A stretch of DNA of 16,884 nt from Acidiferrobacteraceae bacterium (GCA_027343725.1 DAHWKH010000120.1:1-16884), one strand, 5' to 3'; positions 7,821 through 16,365 are shown, counted from the stretch's first letter. A program made the numbers and translations. The notes: a model not told the origin generated them from the sequence alone.

Positions 7821-7829
7821 TAGTCCTCC
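7818..7829 (-). promoter_or_regulatory. Ribosome-binding site deciding the GTG start of pmbA
   Basis: GGAGG (minus strand, 7829-7825) precedes GTG (7820-7818) by four bases. The GTG overlaps the tldD TAG stop by one base. This supports a non-ATG, translationally coupled start over the internal ATG at 7790. Confidence 0.7.
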
Positions 7830-9283
7830 GTTCCGCCGACCGTGATACCGTCGATGCGCAGGGTCGGCTGGCCGACCCCCACCGGCACACTCTGCCCATC
7901 CTTGCCGCAGGTCCCGACACCGCTGTCGAGCGCGAGATCGTTGCCCACCATCGCCACGCGCGTCAGGACCTCCGGACCGCTGCCGATGATGGTCGCGCCG
8001 CGCACCGGCCGGCCGATGCGGCCGTTCTCGATGAGATAGGCCTCGCTCGCCGAAAACACGAATTTTCCGGAGGTGATGTCGACCTGACCGCCGCCGAAAT
8101 TCACGGCATACAAGCCCTTTTTGACGGACTGGATGATCTCCTCGGGCGGCGTCCGGCCCGCTAGCATGTAGGTATTGGTCATGCGCGGCATGGGCAGGTG
8201 GGCGTAGGACTCGCGCCGCCCGTTGCCGGTCGGGGCCATGCCCATGAGGCGCGCGTTCATGCGATCCTGCAGATAGCCCTTCAGGATCCCGTGCTCGATG
8301 AGGACCGTCTGTTGCGTCGGCGTGCCCTCGTCGTCCACGTTCAAGGATCCCCGTCGTCCGTGGAGCGTGCCGTCATCGACCACCGTGCAGTCAGGGGTCG
8401 CGATGCGCTCGCCCAGGCGCCCGGCGAACGCCGAGGTCCCCTTGCGGTTGAAATCCCCCTCGAGCCCGTGCCCGATCGCCTCGTGCAACAGGATGCCGGG
8501 CCAGCCCGGCCCCAGGACCACTTGCATCGTCCCGGCCGGCGCGGGCACGGCCTCGAGATTCACGAGCGCCTGGCGGACGGCCTCGCGCGCATAGGACGCG
8601 GCCCGGTCCTCGCTCAAAAAATAACTGTAATCGCTGCGGCCGCCGCCCCCGAAAGAGCCGTGCTCGCGCCGCCCGTCGTGTTCCACGATCACGGTCACGT
8701 TGAGGCGCACGAGCGGCCGGATGTCGGCCGCCATCACCCCGTCGCTGCGCATGACGAGGACCGTCTCCTGCGAGCCGCTGAGACTCGCCATGACCTGTGT
8801 GACCCGCGGGTCCTGGCGCCGGGCCTCCTGTTCCACGCGCTCGAGGATTTGGACCTTGGCGCCGTCCTCGAGACTCCCCAGGGGATCGCAGGGGGCGTAC
8901 AGCGCGAGGCTGTCGCCGCGGCGCACGCTCAGGCCCTGCGCCGTGTCCTGACCGCTGTGCGCGATGGCGCGCGCGGTCTGGGCGGCGTCGATGAGCGCCG
9001 GCAGGACGATCTCGTCGGAATAGGCGAAGCCCGTCTTCTCGCCGGCGATGGCGCGCACGCCGACGCCTTGCTCGATGTCGCGGCTGCCCGACTTGACCTG
9101 CCCCTCCTCGAGCGACCACGACTCCTGGCGGCTGTACTGAAAATACAGATCCGCGTAGTCGATCTGGTGGCCCAACATGCGTCCGATGACGCGTTCGAGG
9201 TCATCGGCGCCGATGCCGGCCGGTTTCAGAAGAAACTCTTGGGCGCGCTCGATAGTGTGGGAATGCGAGAGATCGGTTGCCAT
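7820..9283 (-). CDS. tldD: TldD, zinc metalloprotease subunit of TldD/TldE
   Basis: This is a 487-aa protein, close to the usual ~480. The zinc motif HEAIGHGLEGDF (H267, E268, H272) and the conserved cysteine in GTCGKDGQ (C459) are present, so the catalytic site looks intact. Other family blocks are SSxD-like REHGSFGGGGR (~206-216), DDEGTPTQQT (~317-326), MPRMTNTY (~366-372) and the glycine-rich end VGVGQPTLRIDG. TldD acts in the cytosol as a heterodimer with TldE on unstructured peptides, which it threads through a barrel. The ATG at 9283 is chosen because GGAGA lies five bases upstream (9289-9293) and because it overlaps the nitrilase stop by one base (TAATG). The frame stays open upstream but carries no family similarity there. 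The partner gene pmbA follows directly. Confidence 0.97.
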   Translation of the reverse strand: MATDLSHSHTIERAQEFLLKPAGIGADDLERVIGRMLGHQIDYADLYFQYSRQESWSLEEGQVKSGSRDIEQGVGVRAIAGEKTGFAYSDEIVLPALIDAAQTARAIAHSGQDTAQGLSVRRGDSLALYAPCDPLGSLEDGAKVQILERVEQEARRQDPRVTQVMASLSGSQETVLVMRSDGVMAADIRPLVRLNVTVIVEHDGRREHGSFGGGGRSDYSYFLSEDRAASYAREAVRQALVNLEAVPAPAGTMQVVLGPGWPGILLHEAIGHGLEGDFNRKGTSAFAGRLGERIATPDCTVVDDGTLHGRRGSLNVDDEGTPTQQTVLIEHGILKGYLQDRMNARLMGMAPTGNGRRESYAHLPMPRMTNTYMLAGRTPPEEIIQSVKKGLYAVNFGGGQVDITSGKFVFSASEAYLIENGRIGRPVRGATIIGSGPEVLTRVAMVGNDLALDSGVGTCGKDGQSVPVGVGQPTLRIDGITVGGTED

Positions 9284-10092
9284 TACAGTCTCCGATGGGT
9301 GATGCTGGGCAGGCGCTGACGGATCGCCTCCAGGTGTTCGCGATCCAGACGCGCGGTGACTACCCCGGCCCCCGCGGGGCGCTGAGCCAGCACCCGTCCC
9401 CACGGATCCACGATCAGGCTGTGCCCGTACGTCTGCCGGCCGTTGTCGTGACGGCCGGTCTGCGCCGCGGCCACGACATAGCACGTGTTCTCGATCGCCC
9501 GAGCCCGCACCAGGACCTCCCAGTGCGCGCGCCCGGTCGGCACCGTGAAGGCCGCCGGGAGGCTCACGAATTCGGCGCCGGACGCGATCAGGGCGCGAAA
9601 CAACTCCGGGAACCGCACGTCGTAGCACACCGCGAGCCCCAACCGTCCCCAGGGGGTCGCAACGACCATAGGCTCCGTCCCGGGCTCGAAGGCGTCCGAT
9701 TCCGCGTAGCGCTCTCCGTCCCCGAGATCGACGTCGAAGAGGTGCATTTTATCATAACGCGCGACACAGTCCCCACGATCATCGTACACGAGCGAAGCCG
9801 CCCGGACCTTGCCCGGGACGGCCCCGCGCAGCGGGATCGTCCCGGCCACGAGCCACAAGCCGAGCTCCCGGCACAGGGATCGCAGGGCCTCCTGGATGGG
9901 GCCGTCGCCGGGCGCCTCGGCATGCATCAGCCGCTCCTCGGGCGAGCGCGCCATGAGCGCGAAGTTTTCCGGCAGGACCGCGAGCCCGCAGCCGGCGGCG
10001 CGCGCGCGCTGAAGCTGCCTGCGCGCCGCGGCGAGGTTCGCGTCGACACGGGAGCCCGAGCGCATTTGAATGGCGGCTGCGATGACGCTCAA
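9283..10092 (-). CDS. Nitrilase-superfamily amidase (Nit1/YbeM-like, probable deaminated glutathione amidase)
   Basis: This is a 269-aa carbon-nitrogen hydrolase with the full catalytic triad: E42 in LPENF, K115 in RYDKMHLFDVD and C156 in AVCYDVRFPE. YDKMHLFDVD together with AAFTVPTGRAHWEVLVRARA is typical of the Nit1/YbeM branch, whose known reaction is hydrolysis of deaminated glutathione, a metabolite-repair step. The assignment to that branch is from motif memory; another short-chain amidase is possible. The start is TTG at 10092, which overlaps the yhdP stop by four bases (TTGA) and has GGAGA six bases upstream. Residues MSVIAAAIQM match the normal N-terminal strand of the family, so an unusual TTG start is well supported. 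It sits between yhdP and tldD, an arrangement also known from pseudomonads. Confidence 0.92.
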   Translation of the reverse strand: MSVIAAAIQMRSGSRVDANLAAARRQLQRARAAGCGLAVLPENFALMARSPEERLMHAEAPGDGPIQEALRSLCRELGLWLVAGTIPLRGAVPGKVRAASLVYDDRGDCVARYDKMHLFDVDLGDGERYAESDAFEPGTEPMVVATPWGRLGLAVCYDVRFPELFRALIASGAEFVSLPAAFTVPTGRAHWEVLVRARAIENTCYVVAAAQTGRHDNGRQTYGHSLIVDPWGRVLAQRPAGAGVVTARLDREHLEAIRQRLPSITHRRL

Positions 10093-13000
10093 TGCCGGTC
10101 TCCGACTGTGCGGATGATCGGACTCTTCCAGGGACCGACGATCCGATAGCTGATACTGGTGGTGTTGCTGATCGCGCCCGCGAAGATCTTCTGCATGAGC
10201 AAGGCGGCGGCGCCCGCGATCGGCCCCCCGATCAGGCCGGTGGCCAGGGTGACGTTCCCGGCGATATGCGGTTCGACCTTGACCAGGAGATCGAAGCGTT
10301 TGCGCGCAAGACCGGCCTCTCCCGAGACCCGGACGTTGGCCGATGCGCCGTCGACGTGGATCCCGTGCGTCAGCGCCCGGCCATTCTCGATCAAGACCCG
10401 GCCGCCGATGTGATTGAAGCTGAACCCGCGCCCGAAGATGTTGCTGAAGTTGAACGTGAGATAGCGCGCGATAGCGTCAATATTGAAGATCCCGAGGAGC
10501 TTGCCCGCGCCTTGGCGCACCTGGACGAAACGCCCCGAGCCGACGAGAAACGTGAGCGTCCCGTCGAGATGATGGAAGGAAAAGGCCGTGGGGCCGCCCG
10601 GCCAGTTGAGCGCCATACGCACCCTCGTCCGGCCGCCCGCGACCTGATCCGGCACGCCCCATTGGGCCAGCGTGTGGCCGAGGTTGGCGCTGTGGAGATA
10701 GCCCGTCATCACCGATTCCTGACGGCCGCCGTGCACGGTCCAGCGTCCGTTGGCCGACAGCAGGGTGTGTCCGCGCGCGACCAGGATGCGCGTAAAGCGC
10801 AGGCCGTCCGGGATCCCGGCCGTGCGGATCGCGACGCGCCCGAAATCATGGCCCGCAACGACCAACCGGTCGGCCTGGAAGTGCACGACCGGCAGGCGCC
10901 GGGGGTCCTGGGAGACTGCCTGACCCAAGGCGTGATGGCGCGCCCGCGGGGGGATCACGAGCCGTTGGAAATCGAGGCTCAGGACACCGTGTCCGCGCGG
11001 CTGCCAACGCACCCGCCCGAGAGTGTCGGGGCCCGCGAGGCGGCCGCTCCAGTCCTGCCCTGCACGCACGAAATCGGCGCGCACCGGACCCAGGGTGTAA
11101 CCCCCGAACACGCCCGAACCGACATACAGCGTGAGCGCCTTCGGCTGCAATCCCTGGGCCGGGAGGCGCGCGAGCGCCCGACCCTGGCCGTGTACGAGGC
11201 CCTGCAGGAACGCAAGCCAGGGGCGGGCGTCGAGATAGCCGCTGCGCACCCCGATGCTGAGCCCGGAGGCCAGTCTCTTCGGGGGTCGGGCCGAACCGAT
11301 TCCGAGCCAGGCCGCGACCGGCCGACCCGGCACGGCTCGATAGAGGGCCGCGAGGTGGTGGGGCAGTGCCGCCTCGAAGACCGAGGCGTGCCGCCCGATC
11401 GTGGCCTTGAGGCGCAACACGCCGGGGACGCCTGCGCCCTTGCCCGCCGGATACGGGAGACGCAAGGCCGCCTCCTTGAGATCGGCGCGCGCGCGCAGGT
11501 GGGTACGGTGGGCCCGGCGCACGCGCAGTTGCCAGGGCACGACGCCCGTGAGGTAGCGCGTCCCGGGTCCGGTGAGCGGCCGCAACAGGCGCGCCTTCAC
11601 GGTCCCGTGCGCCTGCGCCATGAGCACGCCGCCTTGCGTTTTCAGGGCCAGGGTCCACGGCCCCCCGGCCAGCGTGCCGTGCATAGTCCCGGCCGTGGGG
11701 CCGGCTTGCGTGAAACCGATACGCCCGTCCAGGGCGTGAAAGCCGAGGGCGCCGTGGCCCAGGGGATAGCGTAGCGAGGCCCCCTCGAGCGCCAGCGATC
11801 CGTTCAAGGCGAGCTTGGCCTTGCGCGCGAACGGCACGCGCAGAGCGAGGGTGAGGCTCATGGGTCCATGGCCCGTGATCGTCGCCGGCAGGGCCTGGCG
11901 GAGAGGTGCTCGGACATGGGGAAGAACGAGCGCGAGCACCGACCCCAAGCCACCGGTACCCGCGAGATGCACCACGGCTTGGCCGGTGCGCGTCCCAAGC
12001 GGTCCGGCCGCCACCGCGAAATGGGAAAGCGCAACCTTCCCCAAACGCCCCGAGCCCTGCACCGACAAATGGGCGTTGCGCGCCTGCACCCGGATATCCA
12101 GGTCGCGCGCGCACGGCCAGCGCCGCGCGAAGCGGTAACGGCCCCCCTGAACGGACAGGTCCGCACGAAAGACCCCGTTCGCGTGCCGAAACGGAAACGC
12201 GTCCGCGGGGCCCTTCACCACCACGCGCCCACGGGTCACGAGGCCCCCGCGAATCGTGTGCACGAGCGAGCGGCGCAAGCGCGCGCGCAGGGCGCGCGGA
12301 TAGAGGGCCCGGAGCTTCGCGAGATCGACGTCGGAGAGTCTCGCGGCCAACAGCACGACCGGGCTTTTCCCGGTCACGCGCACGAGGCTCACGGCCCCGG
12401 TCATGGCGCCGGCCGCGGTCGCGAGGCGCAACCGCGGCACTTGCCAGGACATCCCGTTGGCGGCGCGCTGCCAGGTCACCGTGGCCGAGGCACGTTCGAC
12501 GGCGAGCGGCGCCGGCACGAGGCGCGGGATGCGCACGATCCCGTGCAAACCGGTCAGGACGAGCCGGCCCGAGTGGCCATCGAGGGTAATGGCCCCGGAA
12601 GCCCCGGAAAACCGCGGGCCGCGACCGCCGGCACGGACGGCGAGCCCGGAAAACCGGGTATGCAGCCGATAGTGCCAATGGCGGGCCTTGCGGGCGCGCG
12701 CGCGTAGGTCGCGCAATCGGCCACGCGGGCGCAAGGCCGCGAGCCGGGCGAGCGCGGCCGGAAGCCCGCGCGCGTGCCCGACCAGAGCCGCCGCCTGGTG
12801 CAAATCGAGGTCCTGGATCCGGGCCCGCCACCGTTGCCCGTGATGCGCCAGGAACACGGCCCCGGTCCGCACAGGGCGCCCGGCGATGCGCCCCCGCCAA
12901 TGGACGCCGTAGAACCGCCAACCGCGCGCGCCGCGGGCGAAACTGAAGTCGCCCGACAGGGCCGGAATGCGGCTTTCGCGGTTGTGCGCGGTAGCCGGCA

Positions 13001-13829
13001 AGACGAGGCCGGTGAGCCGCAATTGGCCGCTCAGAAACTCCGGGGTCCCGTGGCGCAGGCTGAGCCACAGCCGCCCGCTTGCGCGGCCCGCGAGCGCTTT
13101 GAGCGCGGGGCGCCCTGTGAGGGCGGCGAGCGCGTGCAGGCGCAGAGACCGCGCCTGCACGCCGATATGACCGACGAACGCCTGGGGACGCGACGGCCAG
13201 TGCGCAAAGACCGCGCTCACGCGGCAATCGGCGCACACACCCGGGATCGCGGCCTGCCCCTTCAGCGTGTGTCGGCGCAGGCCGCGAAGCCACTGGGCGG
13301 CGAGCCCGCGCAGGGCCAGCCGCTTGTGGTCGTCCAGAATGGTCAGATCGCTGTCCGTGATGGCGAGCGCCGGCTCCTGGCGCAGGAAGGCGCGCCAATG
13401 CGCCTGCCGCGGGGATGTCGTCGGGAGGCCCGCGACCTGAAAACCGCGGGCGGTCTTCAGGACCGTGAGATGGGCGCCTGTCAGCGCGATGAAGGCCGGG
13501 CGGACGCGCCCCTCGGCGAGCGCAAGCCACGACAGGTCCACGCGCGCGCCGCGCACGCGGACAGCCGGCCGGGCGCGCGACCCGACGCGCACCCCGCGGG
13601 CGGTAAAGCCCGGACGCCATCCGATACGCGCGCGGATGTCGGCGATCCTGACCGGCGCACCCACCGCCCGACTCACGGCCCGCTCGAGCGCCGGGCGCGC
13701 GCTCTGAAGCAGCGGAGTCAACCACAAGGGGCTCGTCACAAGTGCTGCCGCCAAAAGCCCGAGCACGGCCGATGCCGCGATCAGCGCATAGCGCAGCGCG
13801 CGGCGCCTGCGCCGTTCGATTGTCTTCAT
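10089..13829 (-). CDS. yhdP: YhdP-type AsmA-like inner-membrane/periplasmic protein
   Basis: This is a protein of about 1246 aa (E. coli YhdP is 1266). A basic N-terminus (MKTIERRRRRALR) is followed by one membrane segment (~12-36) and then a long, beta-rich periplasmic part with AsmA-like repeats. The C-terminal block (FNHIGGRVLIENG, HVDGASANVRVSG, GLIGGPIAGAAALLMQKI, YRIVGPWKSPII) is the family ending. YhdP, with TamB and YdbH, is known to help move phospholipids from the inner to the outer membrane. Position next to rng and tldD is the classic order. The protein is unusually basic: residues ~173-442 hold 8 Asp/Glu against more than 40 Arg/Lys and many His. The ATG at 13829 is preferred; a TTG at 13853 adds 8 residues and has only a run of G upstream, and neither has a good ribosome-binding site. 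Confidence 0.93.
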   Translation of the reverse strand: MKTIERRRRRALRYALIAASAVLGLLAAALVTSPLWLTPLLQSARPALERAVSRAVGAPVRIADIRARIGWRPGFTARGVRVGSRARPAVRVRGARVDLSWLALAEGRVRPAFIALTGAHLTVLKTARGFQVAGLPTTSPRQAHWRAFLRQEPALAITDSDLTILDDHKRLALRGLAAQWLRGLRRHTLKGQAAIPGVCADCRVSAVFAHWPSRPQAFVGHIGVQARSLRLHALAALTGRPALKALAGRASGRLWLSLRHGTPEFLSGQLRLTGLVLPATAHNRESRIPALSGDFSFARGARGWRFYGVHWRGRIAGRPVRTGAVFLAHHGQRWRARIQDLDLHQAAALVGHARGLPAALARLAALRPRGRLRDLRARARKARHWHYRLHTRFSGLAVRAGGRGPRFSGASGAITLDGHSGRLVLTGLHGIVRIPRLVPAPLAVERASATVTWQRAANGMSWQVPRLRLATAAGAMTGAVSLVRVTGKSPVVLLAARLSDVDLAKLRALYPRALRARLRRSLVHTIRGGLVTRGRVVVKGPADAFPFRHANGVFRADLSVQGGRYRFARRWPCARDLDIRVQARNAHLSVQGSGRLGKVALSHFAVAAGPLGTRTGQAVVHLAGTGGLGSVLALVLPHVRAPLRQALPATITGHGPMSLTLALRVPFARKAKLALNGSLALEGASLRYPLGHGALGFHALDGRIGFTQAGPTAGTMHGTLAGGPWTLALKTQGGVLMAQAHGTVKARLLRPLTGPGTRYLTGVVPWQLRVRRAHRTHLRARADLKEAALRLPYPAGKGAGVPGVLRLKATIGRHASVFEAALPHHLAALYRAVPGRPVAAWLGIGSARPPKRLASGLSIGVRSGYLDARPWLAFLQGLVHGQGRALARLPAQGLQPKALTLYVGSGVFGGYTLGPVRADFVRAGQDWSGRLAGPDTLGRVRWQPRGHGVLSLDFQRLVIPPRARHHALGQAVSQDPRRLPVVHFQADRLVVAGHDFGRVAIRTAGIPDGLRFTRILVARGHTLLSANGRWTVHGGRQESVMTGYLHSANLGHTLAQWGVPDQVAGGRTRVRMALNWPGGPTAFSFHHLDGTLTFLVGSGRFVQVRQGAGKLLGIFNIDAIARYLTFNFSNIFGRGFSFNHIGGRVLIENGRALTHGIHVDGASANVRVSGEAGLARKRFDLLVKVEPHIAGNVTLATGLIGGPIAGAAALLMQKIFAGAISNTTSISYRIVGPWKSPIIRTVGDRH
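10090..10103 (-). promoter_or_regulatory. Ribosome-binding site deciding the TTG start of the nitrilase gene
   Basis: GGAGA (minus strand, 10103-10099) lies six bases before TTG (10092-10090). The next methionine codon is ten residues in and would cut into the first conserved strand of the fold. Confidence 0.6.
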
Positions 13830-13872
13830 CCGAGTGAAGCCATGGCGGAACAACCCCCGTCCAAGCGGTGAG

Positions 13873-13890
13873 GCATCTGCGAGGAGATGC
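13873..13890. other. Hairpin in the rng-yhdP gap
   Basis: GCATCT at 13873-13878 and AGATGC at 13885-13890 form a perfect 6-bp stem with a 6-nt loop. They lie in the only sizeable gap (about 75 nt) of the minus-strand array. No T-run follows on the minus strand, so it is not a canonical terminator. It may protect or set a processing end between the two messages, or be chance. Confidence 0.4.
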
Positions 13891-13904
13891 GCCGCCGCAA
13901 CGCG

Positions 13905-15329
13905 TTATGTCACGACGACGTCGAATTCTTCCTGATTGTAGAGCGACTCCACCTGTAAATGAATCGGCCTGCCAATGAACTCCTGGAGATTGGCGAGGTT
14001 TTGTGCCTGGTCATCCAATAGCCGATCGATCACCGCCTGGGAAGCCACCACCAGATACTGGTCGGTGCCAAACTGGCGGGCGGTGCGCAGAATCTCACGA
14101 AAAATCTCGTAGGTCACGGTCTCGGTGGTCTTCAGGACCCCGCGCCCCTTGCAGGCCGGACACGGTTCGCACAAGAGCCGCTCGAGGCTTTCGCGCGTGC
14201 GCTTGCGGGTGATCTCGACGAGGCCGAGCGGCGACATGTCCGTCACGCTCACCTTGGCGCGATCGTGGGACAAGGCGCGTTCCAGGGCGCGCAGCACCTG
14301 ACGCCGATGCTCGGGGGCCGCCATATCGATGAAATCGACGATGATCATGCCGCCGATGTTGCGCAATCGCAATTGCCGGGCGATCGCCTGGGCCGCCTCG
14401 AGGTTGGTTTTGAAAAGCGTCTCCTCGAGATTGCGCCGGCCGACGAAGGCGCCGGTATTGACGTCGACCGTGGTCATCGCCTCGGTTTGGTCGATCACCA
14501 GGTAGCCACCGGATTTCAGGGCCACGCGCGCCTCCAGGGCGCGTTTGATCTCGTCCTCGACGGAATACAGGTCGAGAATCGGCCGCTCCCCCGGGTAATA
14601 CTCCACGCGCGCGGCCACCTCCGGGACGAACTCGCGCGCGAAATCGTAGGCCTTGGCATAGGTCTCCCGGGAATCGATGCGCACCTTTTCGACGTTGTCG
14701 CGCACGAGATCGCGCATCACCCGCAGCGCCAGCGCCAGATCCTCGTGCACGAGGCCCACGGGCGCGTCCACGAGCCTCGCGGAAATCCGCAACCACAGCT
14801 TGCGCAGATACTGGATGTCGCGCTTGAGGTCCTCTTCGCCGGCCTGTTCGGCCAGGGTCCGCAGGATGAAGCCCCCGCCCTCGCTGCCGGCGGCCGCGCG
14901 GATCAGCGCCCGCAGCCGCTCGCGCTCGGCCTCGTTGTCGATCTTCTGCGAAATCCCGATGTGGTCGCTCTCGGGCATATAAACGAGGTAGCGTGCCGCG
15001 AGACTGATCTGCGTCGTGAGCCGCGCGCCCTTGGTGCCGAGGGGATCCTTGATCACCTGCACGATCAGCTCCCGGCCCTCCCCGGGCATCTCGGTGGTGC
15101 TGCCGTTTTTCATGTCGCTCGTCTGCAGGAACGCCGCGCGCTCGAGACCGATATCGACGAACGCGGCCTGCATCCCCGGCAAAAGCCGCGCGATGCGCCC
15201 CTTGTAGATATTGCCGACGATGCCCCGATGCGCGGCCCGCTCGATATGGACCTCCTGCAGCACCCCGTTTTCGACGATGGCGACGCGCGTCTCTTGCGGC
15301 GTCACGTTCACGAGAATCTCCTCGCTCAC
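13905..15329 (-). CDS. rng: Ribonuclease G
   Basis: This is a 474-aa endoribonuclease of the RNase E/G family (E. coli RNase G is 489 aa), without the long RNase E scaffold tail. The N-terminus EEILVNVTPQETRVA and the S1-like part (GIVGNIYKGRI, LPGMQAAFVDIGLERAAFL, ~36-68) are diagnostic. The DNase I-like catalytic part has the metal-binding aspartates D289 (VDVNTG) and D332 (IVDFIDM). The zinc-link CPAC (390-393, in CEPCPACKGRG) is present. The family matures 16S rRNA 5' ends and degrades some mRNAs. The start is GTG at 15329, overlapping the maf stop by four bases (GTGA), and matches the known N-terminus. The open frame further upstream is not part of the protein. Order maf-rng-yhdP-tldD is conserved in gammaproteobacteria. 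Confidence 0.97.
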   Translation of the reverse strand: MSEEILVNVTPQETRVAIVENGVLQEVHIERAAHRGIVGNIYKGRIARLLPGMQAAFVDIGLERAAFLQTSDMKNGSTTEMPGEGRELIVQVIKDPLGTKGARLTTQISLAARYLVYMPESDHIGISQKIDNEAERERLRALIRAAAGSEGGGFILRTLAEQAGEEDLKRDIQYLRKLWLRISARLVDAPVGLVHEDLALALRVMRDLVRDNVEKVRIDSRETYAKAYDFAREFVPEVAARVEYYPGERPILDLYSVEDEIKRALEARVALKSGGYLVIDQTEAMTTVDVNTGAFVGRRNLEETLFKTNLEAAQAIARQLRLRNIGGMIIVDFIDMAAPEHRRQVLRALERALSHDRAKVSVTDMSPLGLVEITRKRTRESLERLLCEPCPACKGRGVLKTTETVTYEIFREILRTARQFGTDQYLVVASQAVIDRLLDDQAQNLANLQEFIGRPIHLQVESLYNQEEFDVVVT

Positions 15330-15895
15330 AGGAGGCCCTCGTCGCGCAAGAGCCCCGCGCATTCGTAGAGGGGCAGGCCGACCACGCCCGAATAACTGCC
15401 GCTGAGATGCGTAACGAACATCCCGCCGCGGCCCTGAATCGCGTAGCTCCCGGCCTTGCCCAGGGGCTCCCGGGTCGCGCAATAGCGCGCGATCTCGGCC
15501 GCGCTCAGGGACTTGAAGACGACGCGCGTTCGCGAGACGGCGCTCCTCACGGCCGTCCCCGACAGGCACACGGCCGTGACCACGAGGTGTTCGCGCCCGG
15601 ACAGGCGCGCGAGCTGCCGGCGCGCCTCGCCGCGGTCCGCGGTCTTCGCGAGCACGTCCTCATCGACGATGACCACGGTGTCGGCCCCGAGAACCGGCCG
15701 CAGCGGAAACCCCTGGCGCGCGCACAGGGCGCGGCCCGCGTCGGCCTTCTCGCGCGCCATCCGCTCGACGTACACGAGCGCCGCCTCGCCCGGCCGGCGC
15801 GTTTCCTCGACATCCGGCGCGACCGTCATGAACGCCACCCCCATTTGCCTCAGGAGCCGGGCGCGCCTTTGGGAAGTGGACGCGAGGCAAATCAC
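15326..15895 (-). CDS. maf: Maf-family nucleoside triphosphate pyrophosphatase (YhdE type, dTTP/UTP)
   Basis: This is a 189-aa protein of the family's usual length, which removes non-canonical or excess NTPs by pyrophosphate release. The N-terminal substrate loop reads LASTSQRRARLL, where most members have S-P-R-R; here proline is replaced by glutamine. The catalytic aspartate is in LGADTVVI (D72). The KAGSYAIQGRGGMFV block (~147-161) and GSYSGVVGLPLYE match the YhdE branch that prefers dTTP and UTP. The start is GTG at 15895, overlapping the rlmH stop by four bases, with a GGGGGA sequence just upstream. It is followed by rng with another four-base overlap. Family assignment is firm; substrate preference is inferred from motifs. 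Confidence 0.95.
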   Translation of the reverse strand: MICLASTSQRRARLLRQMGVAFMTVAPDVEETRRPGEAALVYVERMAREKADAGRALCARQGFPLRPVLGADTVVIVDEDVLAKTADRGEARRQLARLSGREHLVVTAVCLSGTAVRSAVSRTRVVFKSLSAAEIARYCATREPLGKAGSYAIQGRGGMFVTHLSGSYSGVVGLPLYECAGLLRDEGLL

Positions 15896-16362
15896 GCGGT
15901 CCCCCGGTGGTAGGGCTGCCCCGTCAAACGGCTGTACGCGCGGTAGAGCTGCTCGGCGACCACCACCCGCGCGAGCGCGTGCGGCAAGGTCAGGGGCGAC
16001 AGCGACCACAACTCGCTTGCGGACGCAAGACACTCCGGGGCGAGCCCCTCGGCGCCGCCGATCGCGAACACGAGCGGGCGGCCGTCGGCGAGCCACCCGG
16101 AGAGATCGCGCGCGAGCGCCTCGCTCGAACGCAGGCGCCCCGCGACGTCGAGCGCCACCAGCAGCGCCGCGCGCGGCACGCAGCGGAGAAGACGCTCGCC
16201 TTCCTCGCGTTTCAGGCGCGCGCCGTCTGCGCCCTTGATCCAGCGCGCGGGCTCGACCTCGGTCAATTCCAGGCGATAGGGGCCCGGGAGGCGGCGCGCG
16301 TACTCGCGGAAGGCTTCGCTCACCCACGCCGGCATGCGCGTGCCGACTGCGATCAGGCGCAT
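15892..16362 (-). CDS. rlmH: 23S rRNA (pseudouridine1915-N3)-methyltransferase RlmH
   Basis: This is a 156-aa SPOUT-class methyltransferase, the usual size, that methylates pseudouridine 1915 in helix 69 of 23S rRNA in assembled 70S ribosomes. The trefoil-knot SAM site is FAIGGAEGL (~99-107; the usual form is IGGPEG). The C-terminal LPHALARVVVAEQLYRAYS and GQPYHR are diagnostic; three residues (GTA) follow the normally terminal HR. The N-terminal MRLIAVGTRMPAWV also fits. It begins three bases after the rsfS stop and overlaps maf by four bases. Confidence 0.97.
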   Translation of the reverse strand: MRLIAVGTRMPAWVSEAFREYARRLPGPYRLELTEVEPARWIKGADGARLKREEGERLLRCVPRAALLVALDVAGRLRSSEALARDLSGWLADGRPLVFAIGGAEGLAPECLASASELWSLSPLTLPHALARVVVAEQLYRAYSRLTGQPYHRGTA

Positions 16363-16365
16363 GCG

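Noticed and set aside
8198..9319. 373-aa open frame on the plus strand
   Set aside because: It is antisense to tldD, which is complete with its HEAIGH zinc site; the product has no family features.
9284..9628. Upstream extension of the tldD frame (a possible 602-aa protein)
   Set aside because: The added part has no similarity to TldD and lies antisense-free but out of frame within the nitrilase gene; a good ribosome-binding site and the TAATG overlap fix the start at 9283.
9746..9758. AT-rich stretch (TTTTATCATAA) in the nitrilase gene as a promoter
   Set aside because: It encodes the conserved catalytic-lysine segment YDKM on the minus strand, and no matching second promoter element is visible; the base composition follows from the conserved residues.
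10092..11774. 560-aa open frame on the plus strand
   Set aside because: It is antisense to yhdP, whose minus-strand translation matches the family from end to end. The plus-strand translation is low-complexity, Arg/Ala/Pro-rich and lacks any recognisable domain. High GC leaves such shadow frames open.
14265..15368. 367-aa open frame on the plus strand
   Set aside because: It is antisense to rng, whose catalytic aspartates and zinc link are all on the minus strand.
15330..15569. Upstream extension of the rng frame
   Set aside because: The family N-terminus begins at the GTG at 15329; the extension runs through maf in another frame.
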